From Spirillospora albida (GTDB lineage Bacteria > Actinomycetota > Actinomycetes > Streptosporangiales > Streptosporangiaceae), in the NCBI RefSeq assembly GCF_000718255.1, contig NZ_JOFJ01000002.1, forward strand, positions 248,001-312,000: a DNA stretch of 64,000 nt. The letters run 5' to 3'. A program made the translations under genes and the position numbers. This document shows, piece after piece, positions 7,435 through 15,948 of this stretch; position 1 is the stretch's first letter; each line of letters opens with the position of its first letter. The notes under the pieces are model-generated. The model ran no database searches and had not been told where the DNA came from. It saw nothing but the letters and a program-made list of their open reading frames with translations.

Positions 7435-8643
7435 ATGAGCGACATCGCCTATGACCCCTGGTCGCCCGCGTTCGTGGCGAACCCGTACCCCGCGTTCGAG
7501 CGGATCCGCGCCGAGCGTCCGGTGTTCTTCCACGAGCCCACCGGCCAGTGGGTCGTCAGCCGGTACGCGGACGTGGACGCCCTCCTGCGCGACCGCCGGC
7601 TGGGACGCTCGTACCTGCACATCGCGAGCCACGAGGAGTTCGGACGCGAACCCGAGGCCGAGTTCCTCAAGCCCTTCTGGGACCTCGTCCGCGCCGGGAT
7701 GCTCGACGTGGAGCCGCCCGCCCACACCCGGTTGCGGCGCCTGGTGTCGAAGGCGTTCACCGCCCGGAGGGTCGAGGGACTCCGGCCGACGATCCGCAGG
7801 CTCGCCACCGAGCTCGCCTCCGGTCTGGCCGACCGGGGCGGCGGCGATCTGCTCGCCGAGGTCGCCGAGCCGCTGCCGGTGAACGTCATCGCCGAGATGC
7901 TCGGCGTCCCCGAAACCGACCGGAGCCTCCTGCGGCCGTGGTCCGCCGACATCTGCGGCATGTACGAGCTGAACCCCTCGCAGGAGGCCCAGCGGACCGC
8001 CGTCCGGGCCGCGGTGGAGTTCTCCGACTACCTGCGCGGCCTGGCGCGGGCGCGGCGCGCCGAGCCGCGCGACGACCTGATCAGCGCCCTCGCCGGGGTC
8101 GTCGACGAGGGCGACCGCCTCACCGAGGACGAGCTGATCGGCACGTGCGTCCTGCTGCTCAACGCGGGCCACGAGGCGACCGTCAACGCGACGGGCAACG
8201 GCTGGTGGTCCCTGTTCCGCAACCCCGGTGAGCTGGAGCGGCTCCGGGCGGACCACTCGCTCATCCCCACCGCCGTCGAAGAGCTGATGCGGTACGACAC
8301 GCCCGCCCCCATGTTCGAGCGGTGGGTCCTGGAGGACATCGCCGTCGCGGGAGTGGACATCCCGCGCGGCGCGGAGATCGCGCTCCAGTTCGCGTCCGCC
8401 AACCGGGACCCCGCGGTGTTCTCCGACCCGGACCGTCTCGACATCGGCCGGGACCCGAACCCCCACATCACGTTCGGCCTCGGCATCCACTACTGCCTCG
8501 GCGCCCCGCTCGCCCGGATCGAACTGGCCGAGTCCTACGGGGCCCTGCTCCGCGCGGCGCCCGATCTGCGTCTGGCCGGTGAACCGCGGTGGAAGCCGGG
8601 GTACGTGCTCCGCGGACTGGAGTCGCTCCTCGTCGAACGGTGA
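7435..8643 (+). CDS. Cytochrome P450
   Basis: The 402-residue protein is a soluble bacterial class I P450. The heme-binding segment FGLGIHYCLGAPLAR puts the thiolate ligand at Cys354, the K-helix ExxR motif is EELMR, and the I-helix reads AGHEAT at 244-249. In most P450s the fifth position of this motif is the proton-relay Thr; here it is Ala248, as in EryF-type enzymes that use the substrate for proton delivery. ATG 7435 lies 7 bases after TATCGT (7422-7427) without a Shine-Dalgarno sequence, so the message is probably leaderless. No ferredoxin or ferredoxin reductase gene is adjacent. The substrate is unknown; a macrolide, steroid or fatty-acid-like molecule is possible. Confidence 0.92.
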   Translation: MSDIAYDPWSPAFVANPYPAFERIRAERPVFFHEPTGQWVVSRYADVDALLRDRRLGRSYLHIASHEEFGREPEAEFLKPFWDLVRAGMLDVEPPAHTRLRRLVSKAFTARRVEGLRPTIRRLATELASGLADRGGGDLLAEVAEPLPVNVIAEMLGVPETDRSLLRPWSADICGMYELNPSQEAQRTAVRAAVEFSDYLRGLARARRAEPRDDLISALAGVVDEGDRLTEDELIGTCVLLLNAGHEATVNATGNGWWSLFRNPGELERLRADHSLIPTAVEELMRYDTPAPMFERWVLEDIAVAGVDIPRGAEIALQFASANRDPAVFSDPDRLDIGRDPNPHITFGLGIHYCLGAPLARIELAESYGALLRAAPDLRLAGEPRWKPGYVLRGLESLLVER

Positions 8644-8656
8644 TGGGCCACCCTCG

Positions 8657-9688
8657 TCAGGGGTGCGCGGCCACGGCTGTGGACAACGAGGACGGGAGGG
8701 GGATGCCGACGGCTTGGGCGAGCCATCCGAATCCACCCAGCCCGGACGGGTCGGTCAGTTCGGCGTCCTCACCCGCCCTGCACAGGGCCGCGAGGTAGGC
8801 GCGCGGATCGCGATGCGCCAGATCGATCGGGGGACGCGTCCCGGAGAGCCCCAGCGCGCGCAGAGCCTCCCGCTGCGTGGTCAGCAGGGTCGAGGTCGCG
8901 CCCGCGCGCTCGCCCGCCGTGGTGCAGGCGTCCAGCGCCACGTGGGCGGTGACATCGCAGGACCCGTCGGGGACGGCGGGCACGGTGGCGCCGTCCCGAT
9001 AACCCGCCAGAGTGCCGTACGCGGGACGTGACGTCCGGGAGTGCCAGTAGTCCACGGCGAGGGCGAGGCCGCTCTCCAGCCGCCGCACCACGGCCGCCCA
9101 TGCGCGGCACCGGGGGTGCCCCACCTCCGCGCGGTATCCGGGCTCCTGGACCGGCCACCACCGCTCCAGCCAGTCGCGGTCCTCAGGGGAGGGGGCCGGG
9201 CCCGGGATCTCCGCTCCGCTGGACGGGTCGACCAGCATCGTGCGGATCCCGTCCGGGGTGCGCTCGACCACGTCCAGCGGAACGTTGTCGAGCCATTCGT
9301 TCGCGATGACGAGACCCGTGATGCGGTCCGGCAGGTCCGGCCGCCAGACGACGCGCTCGGAGACGTCGGCCGGGCGCGGAGCGATCTCCACGGCGGTCGG
9401 CGCCAGCCGCGCGCCGAGGTCGGCCGGCACCGCGTCGAGGACGCTGACCAGCAGCCGGCCGGAGCCCGCGCCCATATCGACGATGTCGAGCCGGTCGGGA
9501 CGGCCCAGCGCGGCGTCGACGTCGACCAGGATCCGGGCCATGGCCGCCGCGAACCGCGACGAGGCGTGCACCGACGTCCGGAAGTGCTCCGCCGGACGCT
9601 CTCCGCGCCGGTAGAAGCCGCCCTCCCCGTACAGGGCCCGCTCCATCGCGGTGCGCCATGTCAGCCACTCGGAAACCAACGCCGCCAC
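8657..9688 (-). CDS. MidA/NDUFAF7-family SAM-dependent methyltransferase
   Basis: The 343-residue protein carries the SAM loop VDMGAGSGRLL, then TAVEI, the MidA-type signature IANEWLDNVPLDVVE, an LALAVDYWHS segment with GTLAGYRDG, and the CDVTAHVALDA motif. These together mark the PF02636 family. The mitochondrial member NDUFAF7 dimethylates an Arg of NDUFS2, the NuoD homologue. A NuoD paralogue lies 3.5 kb away on the same strand and keeps that Arg. The GTG start at 9688 is supported by TACCGT (9695-9700 on the other strand) 6 bases upstream, which suggests a leaderless message. It converges on the P450 gene. The NuoD2 substrate is my inference. Confidence 0.85.
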   Translation of the reverse strand: MAALVSEWLTWRTAMERALYGEGGFYRRGERPAEHFRTSVHASSRFAAAMARILVDVDAALGRPDRLDIVDMGAGSGRLLVSVLDAVPADLGARLAPTAVEIAPRPADVSERVVWRPDLPDRITGLVIANEWLDNVPLDVVERTPDGIRTMLVDPSSGAEIPGPAPSPEDRDWLERWWPVQEPGYRAEVGHPRCRAWAAVVRRLESGLALAVDYWHSRTSRPAYGTLAGYRDGATVPAVPDGSCDVTAHVALDACTTAGERAGATSTLLTTQREALRALGLSGTRPPIDLAHRDPRAYLAALCRAGEDAELTDPSGLGGFGWLAQAVGIPLPSSLSTAVAAHP

Positions 9689-9834
9689 ACTGTGACGGTA
9701 CCGTGGGACGCCCTGCGCGGGGGTCCGGGACGCTCATCCCACGGACCTCTGTCCTCCACGGCCATCCTCAGGGTGGACCCGGGTCCGACCTTGGGTGGAT
9801 ACCCGGCTGACCTGCGCCTTCCTACCCTGTGTGC

Positions 9835-10998
9835 ATGGTCGGCAAGGTGTGGGAGTGGTGGCGCGGCAAGAAGTGGCTGGTCGACGCGTTCTTCATCTCG
9901 CCGCTGCTGGTCATCGCGCTGCCAGGGCTCGGTTCCTCCGGCTACGGGATCGGGACCGGCCTGTACCTCCTGGTCAACGGAGCCCTGCTAGCCCCGCTCG
10001 TCCTCCGCAGGACCTTTCCGCTGACCGTCTTCGCCCTGGTGGCGCTCATCTCGTTCCTCCAGTGGCTCGGCGGCATCGAACCCGTTCCGTCGAACATGGC
10101 CGTCCTCATGGGCCTCTACACGGTGACGGCGGGCCCCTCGTTCCGGTGGGGCCTGGCCGCCGCCCTGGTGACGGAATTCGGGGCCGTCCTGGCGACGATC
10201 CGGTACCCGGTCGGAGCCGACGCCCAGAAGTACACCTTCGCGATGCTGACCGCCGTCGTGGCCGGGGTCTGGATCCTCGGGCTGCACATGCGGACGCGGC
10301 GCGCCTACCTGAGGTCGCTGGAGGAACGCGCCGAACGGCTGGAGCGGGAACGCGACAACGAGGTCGCGATGGCCATGGCCGCCGAACGCGCGCGCATCGC
10401 GCGCGAACTGCACGACGTCGTGGCGCACAACGTCAGCGTGATCGTGGTGCAGGCGGACGGCGCGTCCTACGCGATCGACAGCGACGTGGCGCGGGCCCGG
10501 CAGGCGCTGGAGGCGATCTCCTCCACAGGACGCCAGGCGCTGGCCGAGATGCGCCGACTGCTGGGCGTCCTCCGCGAGAACGACGACGCGGGCGTGTACG
10601 CGCCGCAGCCCGGAGTCGGGCAGCTGGACGACCTGGTGGAGCAGGTCCGCGCCTCTGGCCTGCCCGTGACGTTCGAGGTGGACGGCCCGCCCGCTGCCAT
10701 GTCCGAGGGGCGCCAGCTGACGGTCTTCAGGATCGTCCAGGAAGCCCTGACCAATACGCTCAAGCACGGTGGCCGCAACGTCACCGCGGCCGTCCGCCTC
10801 CGCTACACGGAGGACGCCGTCGAGATCACGATCGTGGACGACGGCCGCGGCGCGGCGGCGTCCGACGACGGCCGCGGCCACGGGCTCGTCGGCATGCGCG
10901 AGCGCGTCGGCGTGTACGGGGGCCGCGTCCGCGCGGAGCCCCGCGCCGGGGGCGGTTTCGAGGTGGTCGCCCGGATCCCGACAGGTGAGGCCGCCTGA
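9835..10998 (+). CDS. NarL-type sensor histidine kinase
   Basis: The 387-residue protein has about five hydrophobic segments in its first 145 residues. A helix with RRAYLRSLEERAERLERERD follows, then the HisKA_3 dimerisation domain with ARIARELHDVVAHNVSV, where His193 is the expected phosphorylation site. The ATPase domain shows IVQEALTNTLKHGG, IVDDGRG and GHGLVGMRERV. It lacks an obvious extracellular sensor domain, so it may sense membrane or cytoplasmic signals. ATG 9835 lies 6 bases after TACCCT (9823-9828), a leaderless arrangement. The response regulator follows after 22 bases. The nearby chaplin-like and ABC exporter genes are possible targets, by position only. Confidence 0.93.
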   Translation: MVGKVWEWWRGKKWLVDAFFISPLLVIALPGLGSSGYGIGTGLYLLVNGALLAPLVLRRTFPLTVFALVALISFLQWLGGIEPVPSNMAVLMGLYTVTAGPSFRWGLAAALVTEFGAVLATIRYPVGADAQKYTFAMLTAVVAGVWILGLHMRTRRAYLRSLEERAERLERERDNEVAMAMAAERARIARELHDVVAHNVSVIVVQADGASYAIDSDVARARQALEAISSTGRQALAEMRRLLGVLRENDDAGVYAPQPGVGQLDDLVEQVRASGLPVTFEVDGPPAAMSEGRQLTVFRIVQEALTNTLKHGGRNVTAAVRLRYTEDAVEITIVDDGRGAAASDDGRGHGLVGMRERVGVYGGRVRAEPRAGGGFEVVARIPTGEAA

Positions 10999-11020
10999 GG
11001 CGGCGCGGAAGGGAGAACGG

Positions 11021-11704
11021 ATGAGTGACACGGCGATCCGGGTCGTCCTGGTCGACGACCAGGAGCTCGTACGCGCGGGATTCACGATGGTGTTGGACGC
11101 GCAGCCCGACATCGAGGTGGTGGGCGAGGCGGCGGACGGCGTCCAGGCCCTCGACCTGCTGCGCACGACGAGGGCTGACGTCGTGCTGATGGACGTCCGG
11201 ATGCCGCGCATGGACGGGATCGAGGCGACCCGGCGGATCGTCGCGGGCGGCGGCCCCAAGGTGATCATCCTGACGACGTTCGACCTGGACGAGTACGCCT
11301 TCGCGGCGATCAAGGCGGGGGCGGGCGGATTCCTGCTCAAGGACGCCGGCCCCCCGCAGCTGATCGAGGCCATCAGATCGGTGCGTTCCGGAGACGCGGT
11401 GGTCGCGCCGAGCACGACGAAACGGCTGCTCGACCGATTCGCGGTGCATCTGCCGGACGCCGAGGAGAAGGCCGTCGGGGCCCTCGAGACCCTGACGGAC
11501 CGGGAGGGCGAGGTGCTCGGTCTGGTGGCGCGCGGCCTGTCGAACGCGGAGATCGCCGGGCGGCTCTTCGTGTCGGAAGCCACCGTCAAAACCCATATGG
11601 GGCGCATTCTCATGAAATTGGGGCTGCGAGATCGCGTTCAGGCGGTCGTCTTCGCCTATGAGACGGGCCTGGTCAAAAGCGGTCAAAAAGATAGCAATCT
11701 GTAA
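11021..11704 (+). CDS. NarL/FixJ-type response regulator
   Basis: The 227-residue protein has a receiver domain (VVLVDDQELVRAGF, phospho-acceptor Asp58 in VLMDVRMPRMDG, switch TTF, and Lys in LLKDAGP) and a C-terminal LuxR-type helix-turn-helix (LTDREGEVLGLVARGLSNAEIAGRLFVSEATVKTHMGRIL). It is the partner of the histidine kinase directly upstream. ATG 11021 has the Shine-Dalgarno GAAGGGAG upstream. The last 20 codons are less GC-rich than the rest. Targets are unknown. Confidence 0.95.
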   Translation: MSDTAIRVVLVDDQELVRAGFTMVLDAQPDIEVVGEAADGVQALDLLRTTRADVVLMDVRMPRMDGIEATRRIVAGGGPKVIILTTFDLDEYAFAAIKAGAGGFLLKDAGPPQLIEAIRSVRSGDAVVAPSTTKRLLDRFAVHLPDAEEKAVGALETLTDREGEVLGLVARGLSNAEIAGRLFVSEATVKTHMGRILMKLGLRDRVQAVVFAYETGLVKSGQKDSNL

Positions 11705-11767
11705 CGAATTGATTACTCTCTGATTACCGTCTGCCTTCGGCCTTGGAATCCCGTTGGCCTTACCGAG

Positions 11768-11787
11768 CGGTAGCTGAATAGCTACCG
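11768..11787 (+). other. Small perfect hairpin upstream of the chaplin-like gene
   Basis: CGGTAGCT (11768-11775) and AGCTACCG (11780-11787) form a perfect 8-bp stem with a GAAT loop. No T-run follows. It could end the two-component operon, or act as an operator or mRNA-stability element in the leader of the chaplin-like gene that starts 80 bases further on. Confidence 0.45.
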
Positions 11788-11867
11788 ACTGTGACCTCGT
11801 CCTCGCGGACGGCGTCGCGTCCATCGGATCAGGGGCCGGCTCCCGGCCCCCTACGGGAGGATTCAGC

Positions 11868-12203
11868 ATGATCAAGAAGCTCGCCACGACCGGCATCCTC
11901 GGCTTCGCCCTCGCGGGCTCCGTCCTGACGGCCGCCCCGGCCGGCGCGGACACCGGCGGCATCACCAGCGGCGCCGGCGGCGTGCTGTCCGGCAACCAGG
12001 TCTTCGTCCCGATCTCGATCCCGGTCAACGTCTGCGGCAACGCCGTCGCGGTCATCGGCGTCGCGGGCGCCGGGTGCAAGGGCGACGCGCACACCGGCGG
12101 CGACAGCGGCCACGGCGGCCACAGCGGTCACGGGGGCCACGGGGGTCACGGGGGTCACGGGGGTCACGGCGGTCACGGCGGCCACGGCAAGGGCGGCTAC
12201 TGA
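11868..12203 (+). CDS. Chaplin-like secreted protein with Gly-Gly-His repeat tail
   Basis: The 111-residue precursor has a signal peptide (KK, hydrophobic core, likely cut after AGA27). A chaplin-type domain follows (GGVLSGNQVFVPISIPVNVCGNAV, Cys56 and Cys70), then a tail where His occurs every third residue from 82 to 106 and the protein ends GKGGY. Chaplins are small amyloid-forming surface proteins that make aerial hyphae hydrophobic; the two Cys normally form a disulfide. The His-rich tail is not part of known chaplins and looks like a metal-binding or pH-sensitive segment. There is no sortase signal, so it should be a short, freely secreted type. GGGAGG lies 7 bases before ATG 11868. It is followed by a strong terminator. 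Confidence 0.85.
   Translation: MIKKLATTGILGFALAGSVLTAAPAGADTGGITSGAGGVLSGNQVFVPISIPVNVCGNAVAVIGVAGAGCKGDAHTGGDSGHGGHSGHGGHGGHGGHGGHGGHGGHGKGGY
12111..12185 (+). repeat. Nine-base tandem repeat encoding Gly-Gly-His units
   Basis: The 3' part of the chaplin-like gene is built from about eight copies of a 9-base unit close to GGTCACGGG. Some copies are identical, and others differ by third-base changes (ggccacggc, ggtcacggc). Such a repeat can grow or shrink by slipped pairing, so the tail length may vary between strains. Confidence 0.85.
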
Positions 12204-12230
12204 GCCGGGATCGCCATCGATCCACGCTGA

Positions 12231-12271
12231 CCGGCGCACCGGAGGCCCTCGGGGGGCCGCCGGTGCGCCGG
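12231..12271 (+). terminator. Terminator after the chaplin-like gene
   Basis: CCGGCGCACCGG (12231-12242) pairs perfectly with CCGGTGCGCCGG (12260-12271), with an inner GGCC/GGCC extension after one mismatch. It lies 28 bases after the stop, with no T-tract. Confidence 0.75.
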
Positions 12272-12433
12272 CGCACATCGGAGCGAAGGGGGACGCACCC
12301 GTACGACTCGGGTCGTACAGAGTGGGCGCGACCCGCCCGAACGCTGACACGGATCGTGGACGCGAGGCCGACGACCGCGGCACCTGCGGTTCCTAGCGTG
12401 GATATCGATCGTCCGCGCACCGAAGGAGCCGTC

Positions 12434-13195
12434 TTGACCAGCACCCCAGCCAGCCCGCCCGCCGCGGCGACCGCGCACGCCGTCGCGGCCGCCGACGTGT
12501 CGAAGGTGTACGGGACCGGTGACGCGGCCGTGCACGCGCTGCGAGGGGTCGACGCCGCCTTCGACCGGGGCGCCTTCACCGCGATCATGGGTCCGTCCGG
12601 ATCCGGCAAGTCGACGCTCATGCACTGCCTCGCCGGGCTCGACACGGTCACCACCGGGCGGATCATGCTGGGCGACGCCGACATCACCCGGCTGGGCGAC
12701 CGGCGGCTGACACTGCTCCGCCGCGACCGCGTCGGGTTCGTCTTCCAGGCGTTCAACCTCCTGCCGACGCTCACCGCCGAGCAGAACATCCTGCTGCCGA
12801 TGGAACTGGCGGGCCGCAGGCCCGATCGCGCCTGGTTCGACCATGTCGTGGACGTGGTGGGGCTGCGCGAACGGCTCCACCACCGGCCGAGCGAACTGTC
12901 CGGCGGCCAGCAGCAGCGGGTCGCGTGCGCGCGGGCGATCGTCGCCCGGCCCGACGTCGTCTTCGCGGACGAGCCCACCGGCAACCTCGACTCGCGGTCC
13001 GGCGCCGAGGTCCTCGCGTTCCTGCGCGCGTCGGTGCGGGAGATGGGCCGGACGGTCGTCATGGTCACCCACGATCCGGTCGCCGCGTCGTACGCCGACC
13101 GGGTCGTGTTCCTGCGCGACGGGGCGATCGTCTCGGAGATCGTCCGGCCGACCCCCGACACGGTCCTCGACCGCCTGAAGAGCCTGGGGGCCTGA
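12434..13195 (+). CDS. ABC transporter ATPase, LolD/MacB type
   Basis: The 253-residue ATPase has Walker A GPSGSGKST, a FVFQAFNLLP Q-loop, the LSGGQQQRV signature, Walker B VVFADEPTGNLDS and the switch His in VMVTHD, typical of ATPases that drive FtsX-like mechanotransmission permeases. TTG 12434 is chosen because GAAGGAG lies 6 bases upstream; the long in-frame extension back to 12074 runs through the chaplin repeat and terminator and is not real. The permease gene starts 3 bases after its stop. Together they probably extract or export a lipid, lipoprotein or antibiotic from the membrane. Confidence 0.93.
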   Translation: MTSTPASPPAAATAHAVAAADVSKVYGTGDAAVHALRGVDAAFDRGAFTAIMGPSGSGKSTLMHCLAGLDTVTTGRIMLGDADITRLGDRRLTLLRRDRVGFVFQAFNLLPTLTAEQNILLPMELAGRRPDRAWFDHVVDVVGLRERLHHRPSELSGGQQQRVACARAIVARPDVVFADEPTGNLDSRSGAEVLAFLRASVREMGRTVVMVTHDPVAASYADRVVFLRDGAIVSEIVRPTPDTVLDRLKSLGA

Positions 13196-13198
13196 GCG

Positions 13199-15673
13199 AT
13201 GCTGAAGACCACCCTGGCCGGCCTGCGGGCGCACAGGCTCCGCCTCCTCCTCACGGCGATGGCCATCACGCTCGGCGTCGGGTTCATCTCCGGGACGTTC
13301 GTGCTCACCGACTCCATGGACAGGGGCGTCGGGAAGACCTTCGCCCGCTCCGCGGGCAAGGTCACGGTCGCGATCCTGCCCGAGGACGGCGGCATCCCGG
13401 CGAGCGTCCTCGACGAGGTCCGCGCCCTGCCGGGGGTCGTCGAGGCCCAGCCGAAGGTCGAGGGGGAGGCGGCCCTCCTCGGCAAGGACGGCAAGGCCGT
13501 GGGCGAGATGCCCACGCTCGGCGTCTCGGTCCCGTCCGGCAGGCTCCTGCGCTACGACGTCGACGAGGGACGCGTCCCGTCCGGCGCGGCCGAGGCGGTC
13601 CTGGACGCGAAGGTCGCCGAGCGTGAGGGGTTCGAGGTCGGCGACACCATCACCGTCCTCGACCGCCGCGCCCGCCCGCACCGCTTCACCCTCGTCGGCA
13701 TCGTCGACTTCGGGATCGACCAGGAGATCGGCTACCGGGGCGCCGTCGGCTTCGACGTTCCCACCGCGACGCTGATGACCGGCGAGAGGACCTACCGGGA
13801 GATCGACCTCGCGGGCGGGGACAAGGCCGCGGTCGCCGCCGCCGTCGGCGACCGGTACGAGGTCCGCACCGGCCAGGAGCTCGCCGCGAAGCTCGCCCGC
13901 GAGGCCGGCGCCGACACGAAGGTCATCCGGGCGGGCCTGCTGCTGTTCGCCCTGGTCGCGATGCTCGTCTCCGCGCTCGTCATCTACAACACCTTCGCCA
14001 TCCTGATCGCGCAGCGGATGCGGGAGATGGCGCTGCTGCGCTGCGTCGGCGCGACCCGGCGCCAGGTGTTCGCCGGGGTGCTCGCCGATTCCGCGGCCGT
14101 CGGGCTGGCCGGTTCGCTGCTGGGCCTCGCCGCGGGCCTCGGGCTCGGCGCGGCGGCGCTCGCCGTGGTCGGCCGGTTCGCGGACATGCCCGTCGAAGGA
14201 CTCACTCTCACCGGACGCGCCGTCGCGATCGGACTCGGCGTCGGCATCGCCGTGACGCTCGCGTCCGCCGTCCTCCCGGCACGCTCCGCCACTCGCATCG
14301 CGCCGGTGGCGGCCCTCCGCACCGAGCTCGAACCGGGCACCGGACGGTTCCGGCTCGGCCGCCTGCGGACCCTGTTCGCGTCCGTCCTGGTCCTGACCGG
14401 GCTCGGCTTCGGTGTGCTCGGGTCCGTCGTGATGGAGAAGGGCCAGGCCGCCATGTACCTCGTCGCGGTCTCCGGCGGAGTCTTCTTCCTCGGTGTGATG
14501 GCGGCGATGCCCGCGCTGATCCGGCCGTTCGGCCGGGTCGCCGGGGCCGTCCCGGCGCGCTTCGGCGGCGTCCCCGGGCGGCTCGCGGTCGCGAACGCCC
14601 AGCGCGCCCCCCGCCGCACCGCCACCACGACGATCGCGCTGACCGTCGGCGTCGGGCTGATGAGCCTGTTCGCGGTGGTCGCGGCGAGCGGCAAGGCGAC
14701 CGCCGCCGCGAAGGTGGACGAGCAGTTCCCGGTCGACTTCCAGATCAGGGCCCAGCTCACGGACGAGCCGGCGCGGCTTCCTCGCGCCCTCGCCGCCTCC
14801 CTCCGCGCCCGTCCCGAACTGGCCGCGGTGATCGAGGTGCGCGACGCCCGGCACGGATCCGGGCGGACGGTCACCGCCGTGACCATGTCGGCGCTCGGCA
14901 CGATCATCAAACCGGCGATGGCGGAGGGCTCGCTGTCCGACCTCCGGCCGGGCACCGCGATGGTCGACCAGGGCACCGCGAAGGACGAAGGACTGCGGCT
15001 CGGCGACACCGTCGAGATCGCCACCGCGCGCGGCACCGTCCCCGTCCGGCTGGCGGCGGTCTACGGGGAGGGCATGCCGTTCACCGGGCTCATGGTGCCG
15101 GAGACCGATTTCGACCGGTACTTCACCGTCCGGGACCCGTCGACCATCTTCGTCAAGGCGCGCGAGGGGATCCCCGGCGCGACCGCCCGCAAGGCGGTCG
15201 AGACCGCCGCCGACCCCTATCCGATCGCGCGGATCAGCTCGGCCATCGAGCTCAAGGAGTCGCTCGGCAACGCCATCGACATGATCTTGATGATCTTCGC
15301 CGGGCTGCTCGGCCTCGCGATCGTGATCGCCCTGTTCGGCATCGCGAACACCCTCACGCTGTCGGTCGTGGAACGCACCCGCGAGTCCGCCCTTCTGCGC
15401 GCCCTCGGCCTGACCCGCCGCCAGCTCCGCCGGATGCTCTCGATCGAGGCGATGGTCATGGCCGTCATCGGCGCCGGCACCGGCGTCGTCCTCGGGATCG
15501 GTTTCGGCTGGGCCGCGACGAACGCGATGGCGAACGACTCGGTCTTCGCCGTCCCCTACCTTCAGGTGATCACTTATGTGGCCCTGGCGGCGGCCGCCGG
15601 GACCCTGGCGGCCGTCCTCCCCGCCCGCCGAGCTGCGAAGACGTCGATCGTGGAGTCGCTGACCCACGACTGA
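13199..15673 (+). CDS. FtsX-like ABC transporter permease, two-module
   Basis: The 824-residue permease contains two FtsX-type modules. An N-terminal transmembrane helix (about 14-38) leads into a large extracellular MacB-PCD-like domain, then three membrane helices with the RMREMALLRCVGATRRQVF coupling loop. A second set follows, with an extracellular domain after about residue 490 and terminal helices with ERTRESALLRALGLTRRQLRRML. Its partner ATPase is directly upstream. Large two-module permeases of this kind are common in actinomycetes, and few have known substrates. The two-component genes 1.5 kb upstream are candidates for its regulators. Confidence 0.92.
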   Translation: MLKTTLAGLRAHRLRLLLTAMAITLGVGFISGTFVLTDSMDRGVGKTFARSAGKVTVAILPEDGGIPASVLDEVRALPGVVEAQPKVEGEAALLGKDGKAVGEMPTLGVSVPSGRLLRYDVDEGRVPSGAAEAVLDAKVAEREGFEVGDTITVLDRRARPHRFTLVGIVDFGIDQEIGYRGAVGFDVPTATLMTGERTYREIDLAGGDKAAVAAAVGDRYEVRTGQELAAKLAREAGADTKVIRAGLLLFALVAMLVSALVIYNTFAILIAQRMREMALLRCVGATRRQVFAGVLADSAAVGLAGSLLGLAAGLGLGAAALAVVGRFADMPVEGLTLTGRAVAIGLGVGIAVTLASAVLPARSATRIAPVAALRTELEPGTGRFRLGRLRTLFASVLVLTGLGFGVLGSVVMEKGQAAMYLVAVSGGVFFLGVMAAMPALIRPFGRVAGAVPARFGGVPGRLAVANAQRAPRRTATTTIALTVGVGLMSLFAVVAASGKATAAAKVDEQFPVDFQIRAQLTDEPARLPRALAASLRARPELAAVIEVRDARHGSGRTVTAVTMSALGTIIKPAMAEGSLSDLRPGTAMVDQGTAKDEGLRLGDTVEIATARGTVPVRLAAVYGEGMPFTGLMVPETDFDRYFTVRDPSTIFVKAREGIPGATARKAVETAADPYPIARISSAIELKESLGNAIDMILMIFAGLLGLAIVIALFGIANTLTLSVVERTRESALLRALGLTRRQLRRMLSIEAMVMAVIGAGTGVVLGIGFGWAATNAMANDSVFAVPYLQVITYVALAAAAGTLAAVLPARRAAKTSIVESLTHD

Positions 15674-15897
15674 CCGCGGCCTGGCTAGAGTGTCTGGATA
15701 ATCACCGAGAGTGGCTGATCAATCTGTCTCGACCGCCGGACGAAACGGACCACAGGGGCGCACGAGCACCAACCCCTGCCCCAGCCGTCAACCGACCTGT
15801 ACCGTCGCGATCGCGAGCGAAGCCAGGTTCGAGCGAAGCAAGAACCTGATCGCGCAGCGAGCCCCCGGGCGAGTCGAAGCGATGCAGCGATCGCACC

Positions 15898-15948
15898 GCA
15901 GTGCCCGCCGAAGGAAGGCGCTCAAGCGCCTGACGCCAAGGGCACTGC
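15898..15948 (+). other. Nested inverted repeats in the 342-base gap before the DUF2520-pan operon
   Basis: The gap 15674-16015 holds no credible gene. Inside it GCAGTGCCC (15898-15906) pairs perfectly with GGGCACTGC (15940-15948), enclosing a second perfect hairpin, AGGCGCT-CA-AGCGCCT (15916-15931). A further AGGTTC/GAACCT pair lies upstream around 15823-15846. A TAGACT box at 15961-15966 may be the promoter for the gene at 16016. The nested stems could be a terminator, an operator or part of a structured RNA. Confidence 0.45.

Noticed and set aside
12111..12185. Possible CRISPR-like repeat
   Set aside because: The units are 9 bases with no spacers, and they are the codons of a Gly-Gly-His tail.
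12197..15667. 1156-residue open frame on the minus strand
   Set aside because: It is antisense to the ABC ATPase and permease genes; it is Asp/Arg/Gly-rich, as expected for the complement of a GC-rich gene.
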